A stretch of 64,000 bases of DNA from Microcoleus vaginatus_C (GTDB lineage Bacteria > Cyanobacteriota > Cyanobacteriia > Cyanobacteriales > Microcoleaceae): NCBI GenBank assembly GCA_040004035.1, contig JAMPLN010000019.1. The stretch is one strand, 5' to 3'. Under the pieces are notes generated by a model, which had not been told where the DNA came from, did no database searches, and was given only the letters and a program-made list of their open reading frames with translations. The number at the start of each line of letters is the position of its first letter. Within the stretch, counting starts at the first letter, position 1. Both the position numbers and the translations under genes were made by a program. This document shows positions 25,901 through 33,497 of this stretch, one piece after another.

Positions 25901-26074
25901 TGAATCGGCCCAGAATTGAAAGGCAAGCCGCTGACGGGTTTGCGGGATATCGCGGTGCAGTACCAGGTAAGCCAACAAAGCTTGCGGGCGCTCTGTGGTG
26001 ACACCGACAACGGGCTTGTCTGCACAGGAAAGGCAGAATCCGCCTAGTAGTTTGATATCTAAGGTAGCAAGCAT
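22940..26074 (-). CDS. Large BTAD/SARP-type regulator with AAA-like ATPase and TPR-like region
   Basis: The protein is about 1044 residues. A SARP-like N-terminus (LDIKLLGGFCLSC...) joins a bacterial transcriptional activation domain up to about residue 250 (LREELGVDPSASTRKLYEQLL). Walker A is GEPGIGKT (about 314-321) and Walker B is LIVILDDIQW (about 411-420), giving the STAND-type ATPase. A long helical TPR-like region occupies the C-terminal half. Such AfsR/MalT-like proteins switch target genes after ligand or partner binding. The ATG at 26074 starts the domain; the frame is open to 26152. Targets may be the neighbouring minus-strand genes (inference). Confidence 0.85.
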   Translation of the reverse strand: MLATLDIKLLGGFCLSCADKPVVGVTTERPQALLAYLVLHRDIPQTRQRLAFQFWADSTEAQARTNLRRELHHLRQGLPDADRYLLADAKTLQWNPHASFVLDVAEFERAFAAAEAAERAADVNGARTAWEQAIALYGGDLLPSCEDEWIFPEREHLRQKLLHALESLTRLSEAQGDYRAAIRSAQRLLEIDPLHETSYAALMRSHHLNGDRANALQVYHRCMTLLREELGVDPSASTRKLYEQLLLEDAAPDIQPSSHSAGPPQTNLFPSPVALSPLVGRDREWASIQQWAKPILLANCGAIASAEASPVLLLAGEPGIGKTRLLEELRSAAEAVQVLWGRGFAAEMVRPYGIWIDALRSIVIPPALNIPPELGFLLPELAQPGKAPPDRSHLFDAVVQLLAQSASEAALIVILDDIQWIDEASSALLHYAIRLLSHKPILFACTGRSRELEENAGISRVVQALRRERRLLTLELHPLDRQQTAELIRKQPAVNPLELSPEAVERVFIDSGGNPLFALEVARALSQDRSTHADNLEALIRDRLHQLDDTAREFLPWAAALGRSFKPTAVAHVADYPLPKLLAAIEQLEQQTIIRPSASVGDEIGYDFAHDIVRQAVYRQLSQPRRHLIHLQIAHKLNQLSTPDNALAGDIARHAAIGGDRGLAASSALSAAERCLKLFAYAEASELAQLGIEQCQGLDDRTRIQLHLKLLRVSAIAGVTGDRVCQLDSEVHRLIDEANDLGLEEAEATGLEALVILHFDRSNFANVHQHSLRAAEVSRASSPATAVRLLVYSGSCLAEIGREMTRAEALLLEAQSLAGRVGAKNIGIAQGLGAVGRHHGNYAQARTLLQQAWQLAQAQQDRWCEFYNLSYLAMTELEAGDPAAALPYCQEMAIVSAKIQGEGSEGAVANALLALANYQLQQIGADAALERAIATLQQVDAKRMLSYVLIGAAQVDLECDRPLLATARAEVALEAAQTVEHPSEIALAWAILIQGALALGDREGATARFESLRDRIDRPALSFRACTEVERAIVLMQKILEQNH

Positions 26075-26295
26075 ATAGCTAGATATTATTTGTGATTTTA
26101 ATCCATGCTCCGGCGTGTTAACTTCAGGAATGTCAGCAGGTGGCGATCGCAAATTTAAAGGACATTGCTATACTATGTTATCCGCGCGGCGGTCTGTTGG
26201 AAGCCACAATTTTGTATTCTTAATATAAATGTAATATAGGTGCGGTATGATCGCTTTTACTACGACTCTCACTCAATGCAATTAACAAGGCAAAC

Positions 26296-27321
26296 ATGAT
26301 CGCCAAAATTGCTACCCTCAGCCTCTTGTTTATAGTTTTGACTCTAGCATTCAGCAACACGCTTTTCAAAAATCATCTGTTAAAACCTTTCAAGGACACC
26401 AATTTGTCCAACCAGTTAACATCTGATTTGACCAAATTGACCTCCCAAACGGAAAGCCAGGACAAAAAAAATACCATGCAACGTATTCTCGATGACAGCG
26501 CAAAATTAGAAAAACTAGCTGGGGATTTCCAATTTATAGAAGGCCCGATTTGGCATCCAGACGGCTTTTTGCTGTTTAGCGATATTCCCGCCAATATTAT
26601 CTATAAATTCGGCTCAAATCAGCAAGTTGAGGTATTTCGCCGCCCTTCGGGAAAAGCCAACGGGAATACTTTAGACAAAGAAAACCGCTTACTTACTGCC
26701 GAACACGAAAATCGCCGCCTATCCCGCACTGAAAAAGACGGCAAAGTTATCACATTGGCGGATAGATACGAGGGAAAAAAGCTCAACAGTCCGAACGATT
26801 TGGTTGTTAAATCCGACGGCAGCATTTATTTTACAGATCCGTCCTACGGTGTTAGTAAAGACCAGGAAGAATTGGGTTTTTACGGTGTTTACAGGCTGGC
26901 ATCAGACGGGAAATTAACTCTGCTGGTTAAGGATTTGGTGCTGCCGAATGGCATCGCTTTTTCACCAGACGAGCAAAAACTTTATGTCAACAATTCGGAA
27001 GCGGGATACATTGCGGTTTTTGATGTAAAACCGGACGGAACTGTTACCAACCAGCAGCTTTTTGCGGAGTTAAAAGACGCTAGTCAAGGGGGGGTTCCCG
27101 ACGGTTTAAAAGTTGATGTAGAGGGGAATGTTTACAGCACCGGGCCGGGGGGAGTGTGGATTTTCTCGCCGGATGGCAAGCTTTTGGGGAAGATTTCTGT
27201 ACCTGAGACTGCGACTAATTTGGCTTGGGGAGAAAGCGATCGCAAAACGCTTTATATTACTGCAAGTAAAAGTCTTTATCGGATTCGGCTTAAAATTCCG
27301 GGCGTGCGGGCTGGAAAATAA
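26296..27321 (+). CDS. SMP-30/gluconolactonase-family protein, exported
   Basis: The 341-residue protein has an N-terminal membrane span (about 5-22), then a six-bladed beta-propeller of the SMP-30/gluconolactonase/LRE family. FIEGPIWHPDGFLLFSDI holds the metal-binding Glu, NSPNDLVVKSDGSIYFTDPSYG the central Asn and Asp, and LPNGIAFSPDEQKLYV the last metal motif. Members hydrolyse sugar lactones with a divalent metal. The anchor predicts a periplasmic or membrane location. It is followed by a membrane protein gene 122 bp on. Confidence 0.88.
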   Translation: MIAKIATLSLLFIVLTLAFSNTLFKNHLLKPFKDTNLSNQLTSDLTKLTSQTESQDKKNTMQRILDDSAKLEKLAGDFQFIEGPIWHPDGFLLFSDIPANIIYKFGSNQQVEVFRRPSGKANGNTLDKENRLLTAEHENRRLSRTEKDGKVITLADRYEGKKLNSPNDLVVKSDGSIYFTDPSYGVSKDQEELGFYGVYRLASDGKLTLLVKDLVLPNGIAFSPDEQKLYVNNSEAGYIAVFDVKPDGTVTNQQLFAELKDASQGGVPDGLKVDVEGNVYSTGPGGVWIFSPDGKLLGKISVPETATNLAWGESDRKTLYITASKSLYRIRLKIPGVRAGK

Positions 27322-27443
27322 TCTAAAATCGGGGGAAGTTGAAAGTAAAGTGACATTTGCAGGCGAATCTCATATAAAGTATTTGTTTGTAGTAGTTCTT
27401 CAGCGCTGCTGCGAACTTTTATTGAAGACATTTTTTGACTGCG

Positions 27444-29168
27444 ATGTTCATAGCCCGCTTGCATAAATTTCTGACTGCGACTGTGGATGAAAAATCCCGA
27501 TCGCACACAATATTTTGGTTAACTCTGAGCTTGACATTTGCCGCAGTTTATGCTATTTTAGGACTCAAGCAAGTCTTCAGCGCCGAGTATATGGTGCAAG
27601 ACGATGCGAGGCAGCACGTTTTCTGGATGATGCGGTTTGTCGATCCTGAATTATTCCCCAACGATTTCATTGCTAATTACTTTCAATCAGTCGCCCCTGC
27701 AGGATACAGCACGCTCTACAAATTAGCCGCAACAGTTGGCATTCATCCGCTATTTCTTCACAAAATATTGCCGCTATTTCTCGGCTTAATCTCCACTTAT
27801 TACTGTTTTGGCCTGTGCCTAGAAATGCTGCCAGTGCCGATGACTGGATTTATTGCATCTTTGCTGCTAAATCAGCATATGTGGATGACCGACGATTTGG
27901 CTTCCACAACGCCAAGAGCTTTTATCTATCCGATATTTCTGGGTTTTTTATATTATTTGTCGCGCACTTCCTTGCTGCCTTGTTTGGGGGCGATCGCGCT
28001 GATCGGACTATTCTATCCTCCTTACGCCTTGGTTGCTGCCGGAATTTTAGTTTTGCGCCTGCTATGCTGGAAAAACGGCGGTTTGCGCTTGTCGGGCGAT
28101 CGAACTAATTACCTATTTTGCACTACAGGTTTGGGAGTAATCTTTTTAGTAATGCTGCCCTATGCCTTAGATAACTCTGAATTTGGCCCAACTTATACCG
28201 CAGCAGAAGCGAAGCAAATGGCCGAATTTGTTCCCAGCGGCAGAAATGCTTTTTTTCGTCCAAATCCTAAAGATTATTGGTTGACAGGGCGGGGCAGCGG
28301 GATGTTTCCCAAGTCGCTGTTTACGCCTGTAACTCACTGTGTCGGGCTGTTATTTCCGCTGCTGCTGTTTTTGCGATCGGCTTTTCCCTTAGCAAATCAG
28401 ATTCAAAGCAAAATGTGGCTTTTGCTTCAGCTATTTTTAGCATCCTCGGCGATGTTTTTAGCGGCTCACGCTACCATTTTTAAGTTGTATCAACCAGGTC
28501 GCTATACTGCCTACAGCTTGCGATTTATTGTTGTGTTGATAACTGCGATCGCCCTAACTTTAATTATCGATGGAGTCTGTCTTTGGGCATCAACAACAGC
28601 AACAAGATTTGATGTAAAAAACCTAGTTGCACTAATTACGACAGCGATTATCGCTATCGCCGTTGTCCTTTATCCCTGCTTGACCGAAAAATTTCCCACC
28701 GTCGGGTATGTAGAAGGTAAAATATCGGGTTTGTACAAATTTTTTCAGCAACAACCTAAAGATATCTTGATTGCTTCAATAGCGGGAGAGACTGACCACT
28801 TGCCAACATTTAGTCAGCGTTCTGTTCTGGTGGCCAAGGAATATGCAGTGCCTTATCAGAAAGGCTATTACAGCAAATATCAACAGCGACTTAACAATTT
28901 AATTCGCGCTCAATACACTCCCGATCGAGCTGTATTGCAAAATTTTATTAATCAATATGGAGTAGATTTTTGGATGCTCGATCGCAATGCTTTCACTCTT
29001 CAGTATGTCAAGGATGATCGCTGGCTAAATCAATTTGATTCTACACCGGAGGCGAGGCTTTCTCTAGAACAAGGGAAAATTCCAGCCTTAGCTTCAGCAA
29101 TGACAAGTTGTGCGGTTTTTCAGAATGAAATTCTAGTGGTTTTGGAGGCGTCTTGTATTGTGAAATAG
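27444..29168 (+). CDS. Polytopic membrane protein, GT-C-like topology
   Basis: The 574-residue protein has about ten hydrophobic spans. Between the first and second is an acidic stretch (QDDARQHVFWMMRFVDPELFPNDF), like the first outer loop of GT-C glycosyltransferases, and a soluble C-terminal domain of about 130 residues ends it. No specific family is recognised. The ATG at 27444 is chosen over the TTG at 27435. Function as a lipid-linked sugar transferase is only an inference. Confidence 0.6.
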   Translation: MFIARLHKFLTATVDEKSRSHTIFWLTLSLTFAAVYAILGLKQVFSAEYMVQDDARQHVFWMMRFVDPELFPNDFIANYFQSVAPAGYSTLYKLAATVGIHPLFLHKILPLFLGLISTYYCFGLCLEMLPVPMTGFIASLLLNQHMWMTDDLASTTPRAFIYPIFLGFLYYLSRTSLLPCLGAIALIGLFYPPYALVAAGILVLRLLCWKNGGLRLSGDRTNYLFCTTGLGVIFLVMLPYALDNSEFGPTYTAAEAKQMAEFVPSGRNAFFRPNPKDYWLTGRGSGMFPKSLFTPVTHCVGLLFPLLLFLRSAFPLANQIQSKMWLLLQLFLASSAMFLAAHATIFKLYQPGRYTAYSLRFIVVLITAIALTLIIDGVCLWASTTATRFDVKNLVALITTAIIAIAVVLYPCLTEKFPTVGYVEGKISGLYKFFQQQPKDILIASIAGETDHLPTFSQRSVLVAKEYAVPYQKGYYSKYQQRLNNLIRAQYTPDRAVLQNFINQYGVDFWMLDRNAFTLQYVKDDRWLNQFDSTPEARLSLEQGKIPALASAMTSCAVFQNEILVVLEASCIVK

Positions 29169-29494
29169 GCTGGGAGTTAAGGCGAGGCAGAGCCTTGGGA
29201 TATGCGTTCCCATGAAGATCCGGGTAACTAGGAAGAAACCGGGTTTCTTAACTAAAAATTTTGGTTTTTAGGTTTAACCGGAGGCAAAAAACTCGGTTTC
29301 AGACGCTAAAATTAGTAATTTAGTGATTTGTAGGGACAATCCCCCTGCGGTTGCCACTCCTGAGAGGTAATGTTGCAGATATCGTGCAATTAAATAATCT
29401 CCGCAATCAAAGGTGAATATAGATCCGGGGTCAAGTTCGCAGACAATGAAAATTGCACAAAAGCTCGATCGCCAATTATCTCTTGGGCAAAAAC
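29169..29494. repeat. Spacer with palindromic repeats
   Basis: No gene is seen. It holds a CGAGGCAGAGCC-type unit (about 29182-29215), an AGAAACCGGGTTTCT palindrome (29232-29246) and a GGGACAATCCCCCTGCGGTTGCC repeat (about 29333-29355). All three types occur elsewhere in the window. Confidence 0.6.
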
Positions 29495-30958
29495 ATGACA
29501 ACACTTTACGTCAACCCGCAAACAGGCAGCGATTCCGCAGTCGGTAGCCAATCGGCTCCATTCAAAACTATAGCCCGCGCGATCATCGGTCGCGCTGCAT
29601 CGGGAACTACGATTCAGCTAGCAGCGGGAACTTACAGCGCTGCTAGTGGCGAAAAATTCCCCTTGGAAATTCCCTCTGGAGTAAAAGTTATTGGTAATGA
29701 AACTAACAAAGGTAGAGGGATTCTGATTCAAGGCAGCGGCAAATTTGTCAGTCCCACCGCCGCAGGCCAAAATATCACCATACTACTAGCAAGTAATTCC
29801 CAATTGCGCGGAGTAACTGTTACTAATCTCGATAGTCGCGGTACGGGAGTCTGGATTGAGTCAACTTCTCCGACTGTGGCTAACTGCACTTTCACTCAAT
29901 GCAAGCGCGAAGGCATTTTTGCCACGGGCAGCGCTAATCCTGCGATTCTCGACAACATATTTGTGGCAAACTCTGCGGCTGGGGTGATTATGGCGGGAAC
30001 TGCTAAGGGAGTAATACGGCGCAATATTTTTCAAAAGACAGGTTTCGGCATTTCTCTGCAAGCTCAGTCGGCTCCTTTGATTGCTGATAACCAAATTTTG
30101 GAAAATCGCTCCGGTATCGTTTTAGCGGGGGAATCTCAGCCAATTTTACGCAATAATCGCATTGAAAAAAATACCGAAGACGGTTTGACTGCGGTGGAGA
30201 AGTCCTTGCCAGATATGGGTAATGCTCAAGATTTGGGGGGCAATATCTTTCAGAATAACGGCGAATTCGACTTGCAAAATGCGACTGGAGTTAAGATTTT
30301 TGCGGTGGGAAATCAACTCAATTCTTCGCGGGTGAAAGGTTTATTTGATTGGGGCAATGTGACGCCAACTCCGACTCCAGGCGGGCTAAAGTTCAGCGAC
30401 ATCAGCACGCATTGGGCCAAGGATTTTATCGAGCGCTTGGCAAAGATGAATATTGTTAGCGGGTTTCCCAACGGCACTTTTCAACCTTACGAGATTGTAA
30501 CTAGAGCTCAGTATGCGGCTATGTTGGCGAAGGCGTTTGAATTGGTGCCGCGCCGTGAGGCGACGGTTTTTAAAGATGTGGCGCCGGATTTTTGGGCCAA
30601 GGGAGCGATCGACCAAGCTAATCGAGCTGGGTTTTTGGCTGGATATCCAGACAGCACGTTTCGCCCGGAGCAGAATTTGACTAGGGTTCAGGCGATCGTA
30701 TCTTTGGTAAACGGCTTGCAGTTGGCGGGGGGCAACCCCAATTCTTTGAGCGTTTATGTCGATCGAGCTCAGATTCCCAGTTTTGCCACCGACGAGATAG
30801 CAACCGCCACAGAGCGCAAAATCGTGGTCAACTATCCCGTGCGCGAAAAGCTTTCCCCCGCCCACGACATCACCCGTGGCGAGATATCCGCCCTCATCTA
30901 CCAAACTCTGGTAGCCACAAAGCGAACCGAGCCCATTAACTCTCCCTACATCGTCTAA
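29495..30958 (+). CDS. Right-handed beta-helix (DUF1565-like) protein with three SLH domains
   Basis: The 487-residue product opens with TTLYVNPQTGSDSAVGS, the DUF1565/pectate-lyase-like start, followed by parallel beta-helix coils to about residue 275 (NTEDGLTAVEKS). A TPTPTPGG linker leads to three S-layer homology units (FSDISTHWAKDFIERL, FKDVAPDFWAKGAID, then a weaker third). SLH domains bind cell-wall polymers, so a cell-surface role is likely. Oddly, no signal peptide is visible at the chosen ATG at 29495 or in the 14 codons upstream. Confidence 0.85.
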   Translation: MTTLYVNPQTGSDSAVGSQSAPFKTIARAIIGRAASGTTIQLAAGTYSAASGEKFPLEIPSGVKVIGNETNKGRGILIQGSGKFVSPTAAGQNITILLASNSQLRGVTVTNLDSRGTGVWIESTSPTVANCTFTQCKREGIFATGSANPAILDNIFVANSAAGVIMAGTAKGVIRRNIFQKTGFGISLQAQSAPLIADNQILENRSGIVLAGESQPILRNNRIEKNTEDGLTAVEKSLPDMGNAQDLGGNIFQNNGEFDLQNATGVKIFAVGNQLNSSRVKGLFDWGNVTPTPTPGGLKFSDISTHWAKDFIERLAKMNIVSGFPNGTFQPYEIVTRAQYAAMLAKAFELVPRREATVFKDVAPDFWAKGAIDQANRAGFLAGYPDSTFRPEQNLTRVQAIVSLVNGLQLAGGNPNSLSVYVDRAQIPSFATDEIATATERKIVVNYPVREKLSPAHDITRGEISALIYQTLVATKRTEPINSPYIV

Positions 30959-31010
30959 GGGAATTAGGAGACAAGGCAGAGGATAACTTGGGGTACAAAG
31001 AACTCACCTC

Positions 31011-31118
31011 TTGCACCATTCTTAAGAACAGGCTTTCGGGCCTGTTCCACAAAGAGTAGATTTTCTTGTGGGGTGGGCCGAAGAGCCCGCCCTGAAAGGA
31101 TTATTGAGAATGGTGCAA
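31011..31118 (-). repeat. MITE-like element, copy 2 of the TTGCACC-ended family
   Basis: TTGCACCATTCT at 31011-31022 is inverted as AGAATGGTGCAA at 31107-31118. The core holds AACAGGCTTTCGGGCCTGTT and GGTGGGCCGAAGAGCCCGCCC hairpins, the reverse of those at 4802-4904. No clear target duplication is seen. It lies between the SLH gene and psb28. Confidence 0.75.
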
Positions 31119-31172
31119 TATCTCAGAATAACCAACCCATATCCCCTCGCCCTTGTCACCGATTGCCTCGTT

Positions 31173-31204
31173 CTCACCCACTCTCACCCACTCTCACCCA
31201 CTCA
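31173..31204. repeat. CTCACCCACT 10-bp tandem repeat
   Basis: About three copies of a CTCACCCACT unit lie upstream of psb28. No gene is associated. Confidence 0.6.
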
Positions 31205-31296
31205 CACTCTCCCAAGTCTTGATTTGCGAGTACCCGAATCGTTTTATGATTAAACATTAAGAAATTAAGCAATCCTTAAGGTTCGACTGTCAGATT

Positions 31297-31632
31297 ATGG
31301 CTAAAATTCAATTCTCTCGGGGTATAGACGAAGATGTTGTGCCCGAAGTGCGCCTAACCCGTTCTAAAAGCGGAGAGCAAGGCACTGCCACGTTTCTCTT
31401 TGAAAATCCCAAAGCTCTCAGCAGCACCAGTACCGAAGACATTACTGGAATGTACCTGATCGACGACGAAGGCGAACTCCTCACTCGCGAGGTTAAGGCT
31501 AAGTTCATCAACGGTCAGCCTGCGGGTTTGGAAGCTCTTTATATAATGAAAAGTTCCGCCGAATGGGATCGATTTATGCGTTTCATGGAACGCTACTCGG
31601 AAGCTAACGGTTTAGGATTTAGCAAGGCATAA
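31297..31632 (+). CDS. psb28: Photosystem II assembly protein Psb28
   Basis: The 111-residue protein matches Psb28 along its length: IQFSRGIDEDVVPEVRLTRSKSGEQGTA at the start, TEDITGMYLIDDEGEL and the FINGQPAGLEALY region. Psb28 binds the cytoplasmic side of photosystem II assembly intermediates (RC47) near CP47, and is a cyanobacterial/plastid protein. The gene has its own transcript by context, after a gene-poor spacer. Confidence 0.96.
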   Translation: MAKIQFSRGIDEDVVPEVRLTRSKSGEQGTATFLFENPKALSSTSTEDITGMYLIDDEGELLTREVKAKFINGQPAGLEALYIMKSSAEWDRFMRFMERYSEANGLGFSKA

Positions 31633-31639
31633 TGGGTAG

Positions 31640-31667
31640 TTGGTAATTGGTAATTGGTAATTGGTAA
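31640..31667. repeat. TTGGTAA heptamer array (4 copies)
   Basis: Four perfect TTGGTAA units directly follow the psb28 stop. Confidence 0.75.
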
Positions 31668-31715
31668 TTAGCCGATCGCCGGTTGCCGGTTGCCGATTGC
31701 TTAGAAGAAGAAACT

Positions 31716-32222
31716 ATGACGCAAATTCCTCACCCCGACTTATCTAAAATAACCGTAAACTGCGCTATCATTACTGTTAGCGACACGCGCTCCGCTGAAA
31801 CCGACAATAGTGGCTTGTTAACTAAGAAGCTGCTAAAAGATGCGGGTCACTCGGTGGTAGCTTACACTGTTGTTAAAGATGATGCGGCCAAAATTGTATT
31901 GCAAATGCAGGCTTTTTCCCAGCGTGAAGATGTGGATGCAATCATTTTTAACGGCGGCACGGGCATCGCTCCGCGAGATACGACTTATGATGTGATGGAG
32001 AGTTTGCTAGACAGGATTTTACCAGGATTTGGTGAGATATTTCGGTTTTTGAGCTATCAAGAAATTGGTTCGAGGGCGATCGCCTCTCGCGCAGTTGCAG
32101 GCGTGTATCAAGGCAAATTAGTCTTTTCTCTTCCGGGATCTAGCAATGGTGTGAAACTAGCTGTGGAAAAGCTAATTTTACCTGAATTAGTTCACTTGGT
32201 GACGCAGTTGCGCGGTGGGTGA
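31716..32222 (+). CDS. MoaB/Mog-family molybdopterin adenylyltransferase-like protein
   Basis: The 168-residue protein contains the molybdopterin-binding fold: CAIITVSDTRSAETDNSG at the N-terminus, FNGGTGIAPRDTTYDV in the middle, and FSLPGSSNGVKLAVEKLILPEL at the end. Mog adenylylates molybdopterin before metal insertion; MoaB is the related paralogue, and sequence alone does not separate them here. The ATG at 31716 follows AGAAGAAG; the frame's first ATG upstream is unlikely. It lies close to psb28 but is not functionally linked to it. Confidence 0.88.
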   Translation: MTQIPHPDLSKITVNCAIITVSDTRSAETDNSGLLTKKLLKDAGHSVVAYTVVKDDAAKIVLQMQAFSQREDVDAIIFNGGTGIAPRDTTYDVMESLLDRILPGFGEIFRFLSYQEIGSRAIASRAVAGVYQGKLVFSLPGSSNGVKLAVEKLILPELVHLVTQLRGG

Positions 32223-32352
32223 GGGCGAAAGTTCGGTTAATTGATTGACAATGAAGCAATTTGGTTACAAGCCCCCCGATTCATCTGCGGATCGATAAAA
32301 AAGCTCGCTCATCCTCATCGCCAGCCCCCGGGTCGATCGGTGAGGTAGCTTT

Positions 32353-32397
32353 CTTCAATCTCTTCAATCTCTTCAATCTCTTCAATCTCTTCAATCT
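32353..32397. repeat. CTTCAATCT 9-bp tandem repeat (5 copies)
   Basis: Five perfect CTTCAATCT units run without interruption, followed by AAAATCTACTGAC. A short frame across it (32261-32458) is repeat-driven. Confidence 0.85.
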
Positions 32398-32495
32398 AAA
32401 ATCTACTGACTGGATTCACCGCAAGAAACGGGTGGCTTTGAGCCTAGTCTATGGCTAAAGTGAGGAAACATCAAAATTCCCTTGACTTACACTAG

Positions 32496-33374
32496 ATGAT
32501 TTCGATGCAGAATGCGAGTGTCTATGCTAGCGAAGATTATCACCGGATTGCTCGGGCGATCGCCTTTATGCGACAACACCACCTAAACCAGCCCAATCTG
32601 GCAACTGTGGCCCAACACATAGGACTGAGTGAATATCATTTTCAACGGCTATTTACTCAATGGGCCGGCATTAGCCCCAAGCGGTTTTTGCAATATCTGA
32701 CAGTTGAATATGCCAAGTCAAAAATCACTCAGACTAAAAGCCTTCTAGACCTAACATTGGACGTGAGGCTATCGAGTCCCGGACGATTACACGATTTATT
32801 TGTCACCTTGGAAGCAATGTCACCAGGGGAGTTCAAAGCAGGCGGAGCAGGTTTGCAAATTCGCTATGGCATTCATGATACCCCCTTTGGCCAATCTCTA
32901 ATCGCGACAACTGCCCGTGGTATTTGTAATCTTTATTTCTTGGAGACAACAGACGAACAAACCGTTGCACAAAGACTGCGATTGGAATGGAAAAACGCTG
33001 AAATCATTCGTGATGAGCAAGCCACTCAATCATTGCGTGACCTGATTTTCAATTCAGAAACTTTCAGCGAGCAAAAACCACTAACGCTCTTGGTAAAAGG
33101 CACTAACTTTCAGATTCAAGTTTGGCGAGCACTTTTGCAATTGCCCTTTGGTGCGATCGCCACTTATCAGAGTATAGCTCAAATGGTAGCTCGCCCAACT
33201 GCTGCTAGAGCTGTAGGAAATGCGATCGGTAACAATCCGATTGGCTATCTAATTCCATGTCACCGAGTCATTCGAGAATCTGGAGAACTCGGTGGCTATT
33301 GCTGGGGACTAGAGCGTAAAACAGTCATGTTAGGTTGGGAAGCTAGCCGTACAATCTGCGATCGATCCCGATAG
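32496..33374 (+). CDS. Ada-like AraC regulator fused to O6-methylguanine-DNA methyltransferase
   Basis: The 292-residue protein has an AraC-type helix-turn-helix part (about 15-120: YHFQRLFTQWAGISPKRFLQYLTVEYAKSKI), a degenerate second helix-turn-helix, and a methyltransferase domain with PCHRVI (C255 the methyl acceptor) and an RAVGNAIGNNPIG DNA-binding wing. It removes O6-alkyl groups from guanine. Ada's N-terminal zinc domain that repairs phosphotriesters is missing, so methyl-dependent activation may work differently. It is followed 123 bp later by a P450 gene. Confidence 0.88.
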   Translation: MISMQNASVYASEDYHRIARAIAFMRQHHLNQPNLATVAQHIGLSEYHFQRLFTQWAGISPKRFLQYLTVEYAKSKITQTKSLLDLTLDVRLSSPGRLHDLFVTLEAMSPGEFKAGGAGLQIRYGIHDTPFGQSLIATTARGICNLYFLETTDEQTVAQRLRLEWKNAEIIRDEQATQSLRDLIFNSETFSEQKPLTLLVKGTNFQIQVWRALLQLPFGAIATYQSIAQMVARPTAARAVGNAIGNNPIGYLIPCHRVIRESGELGGYCWGLERKTVMLGWEASRTICDRSR

Positions 33375-33497
33375 CATTACTATTTTTGCTACTTGCCTTC
33401 GCAATCGATCGCAGATAAATTTAAGGCGGCAAGGTCGATCGAGGACTTCGGAGTATGTCAAAATACACTAGAAATATTGTGTATCGCCAGTTTTTCA

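Noticed and set aside
32261..32458. 65-codon plus-strand frame with Asn-Leu-Phe repeats
   Set aside because: It is a direct reading of the CTTCAATCT tandem array.
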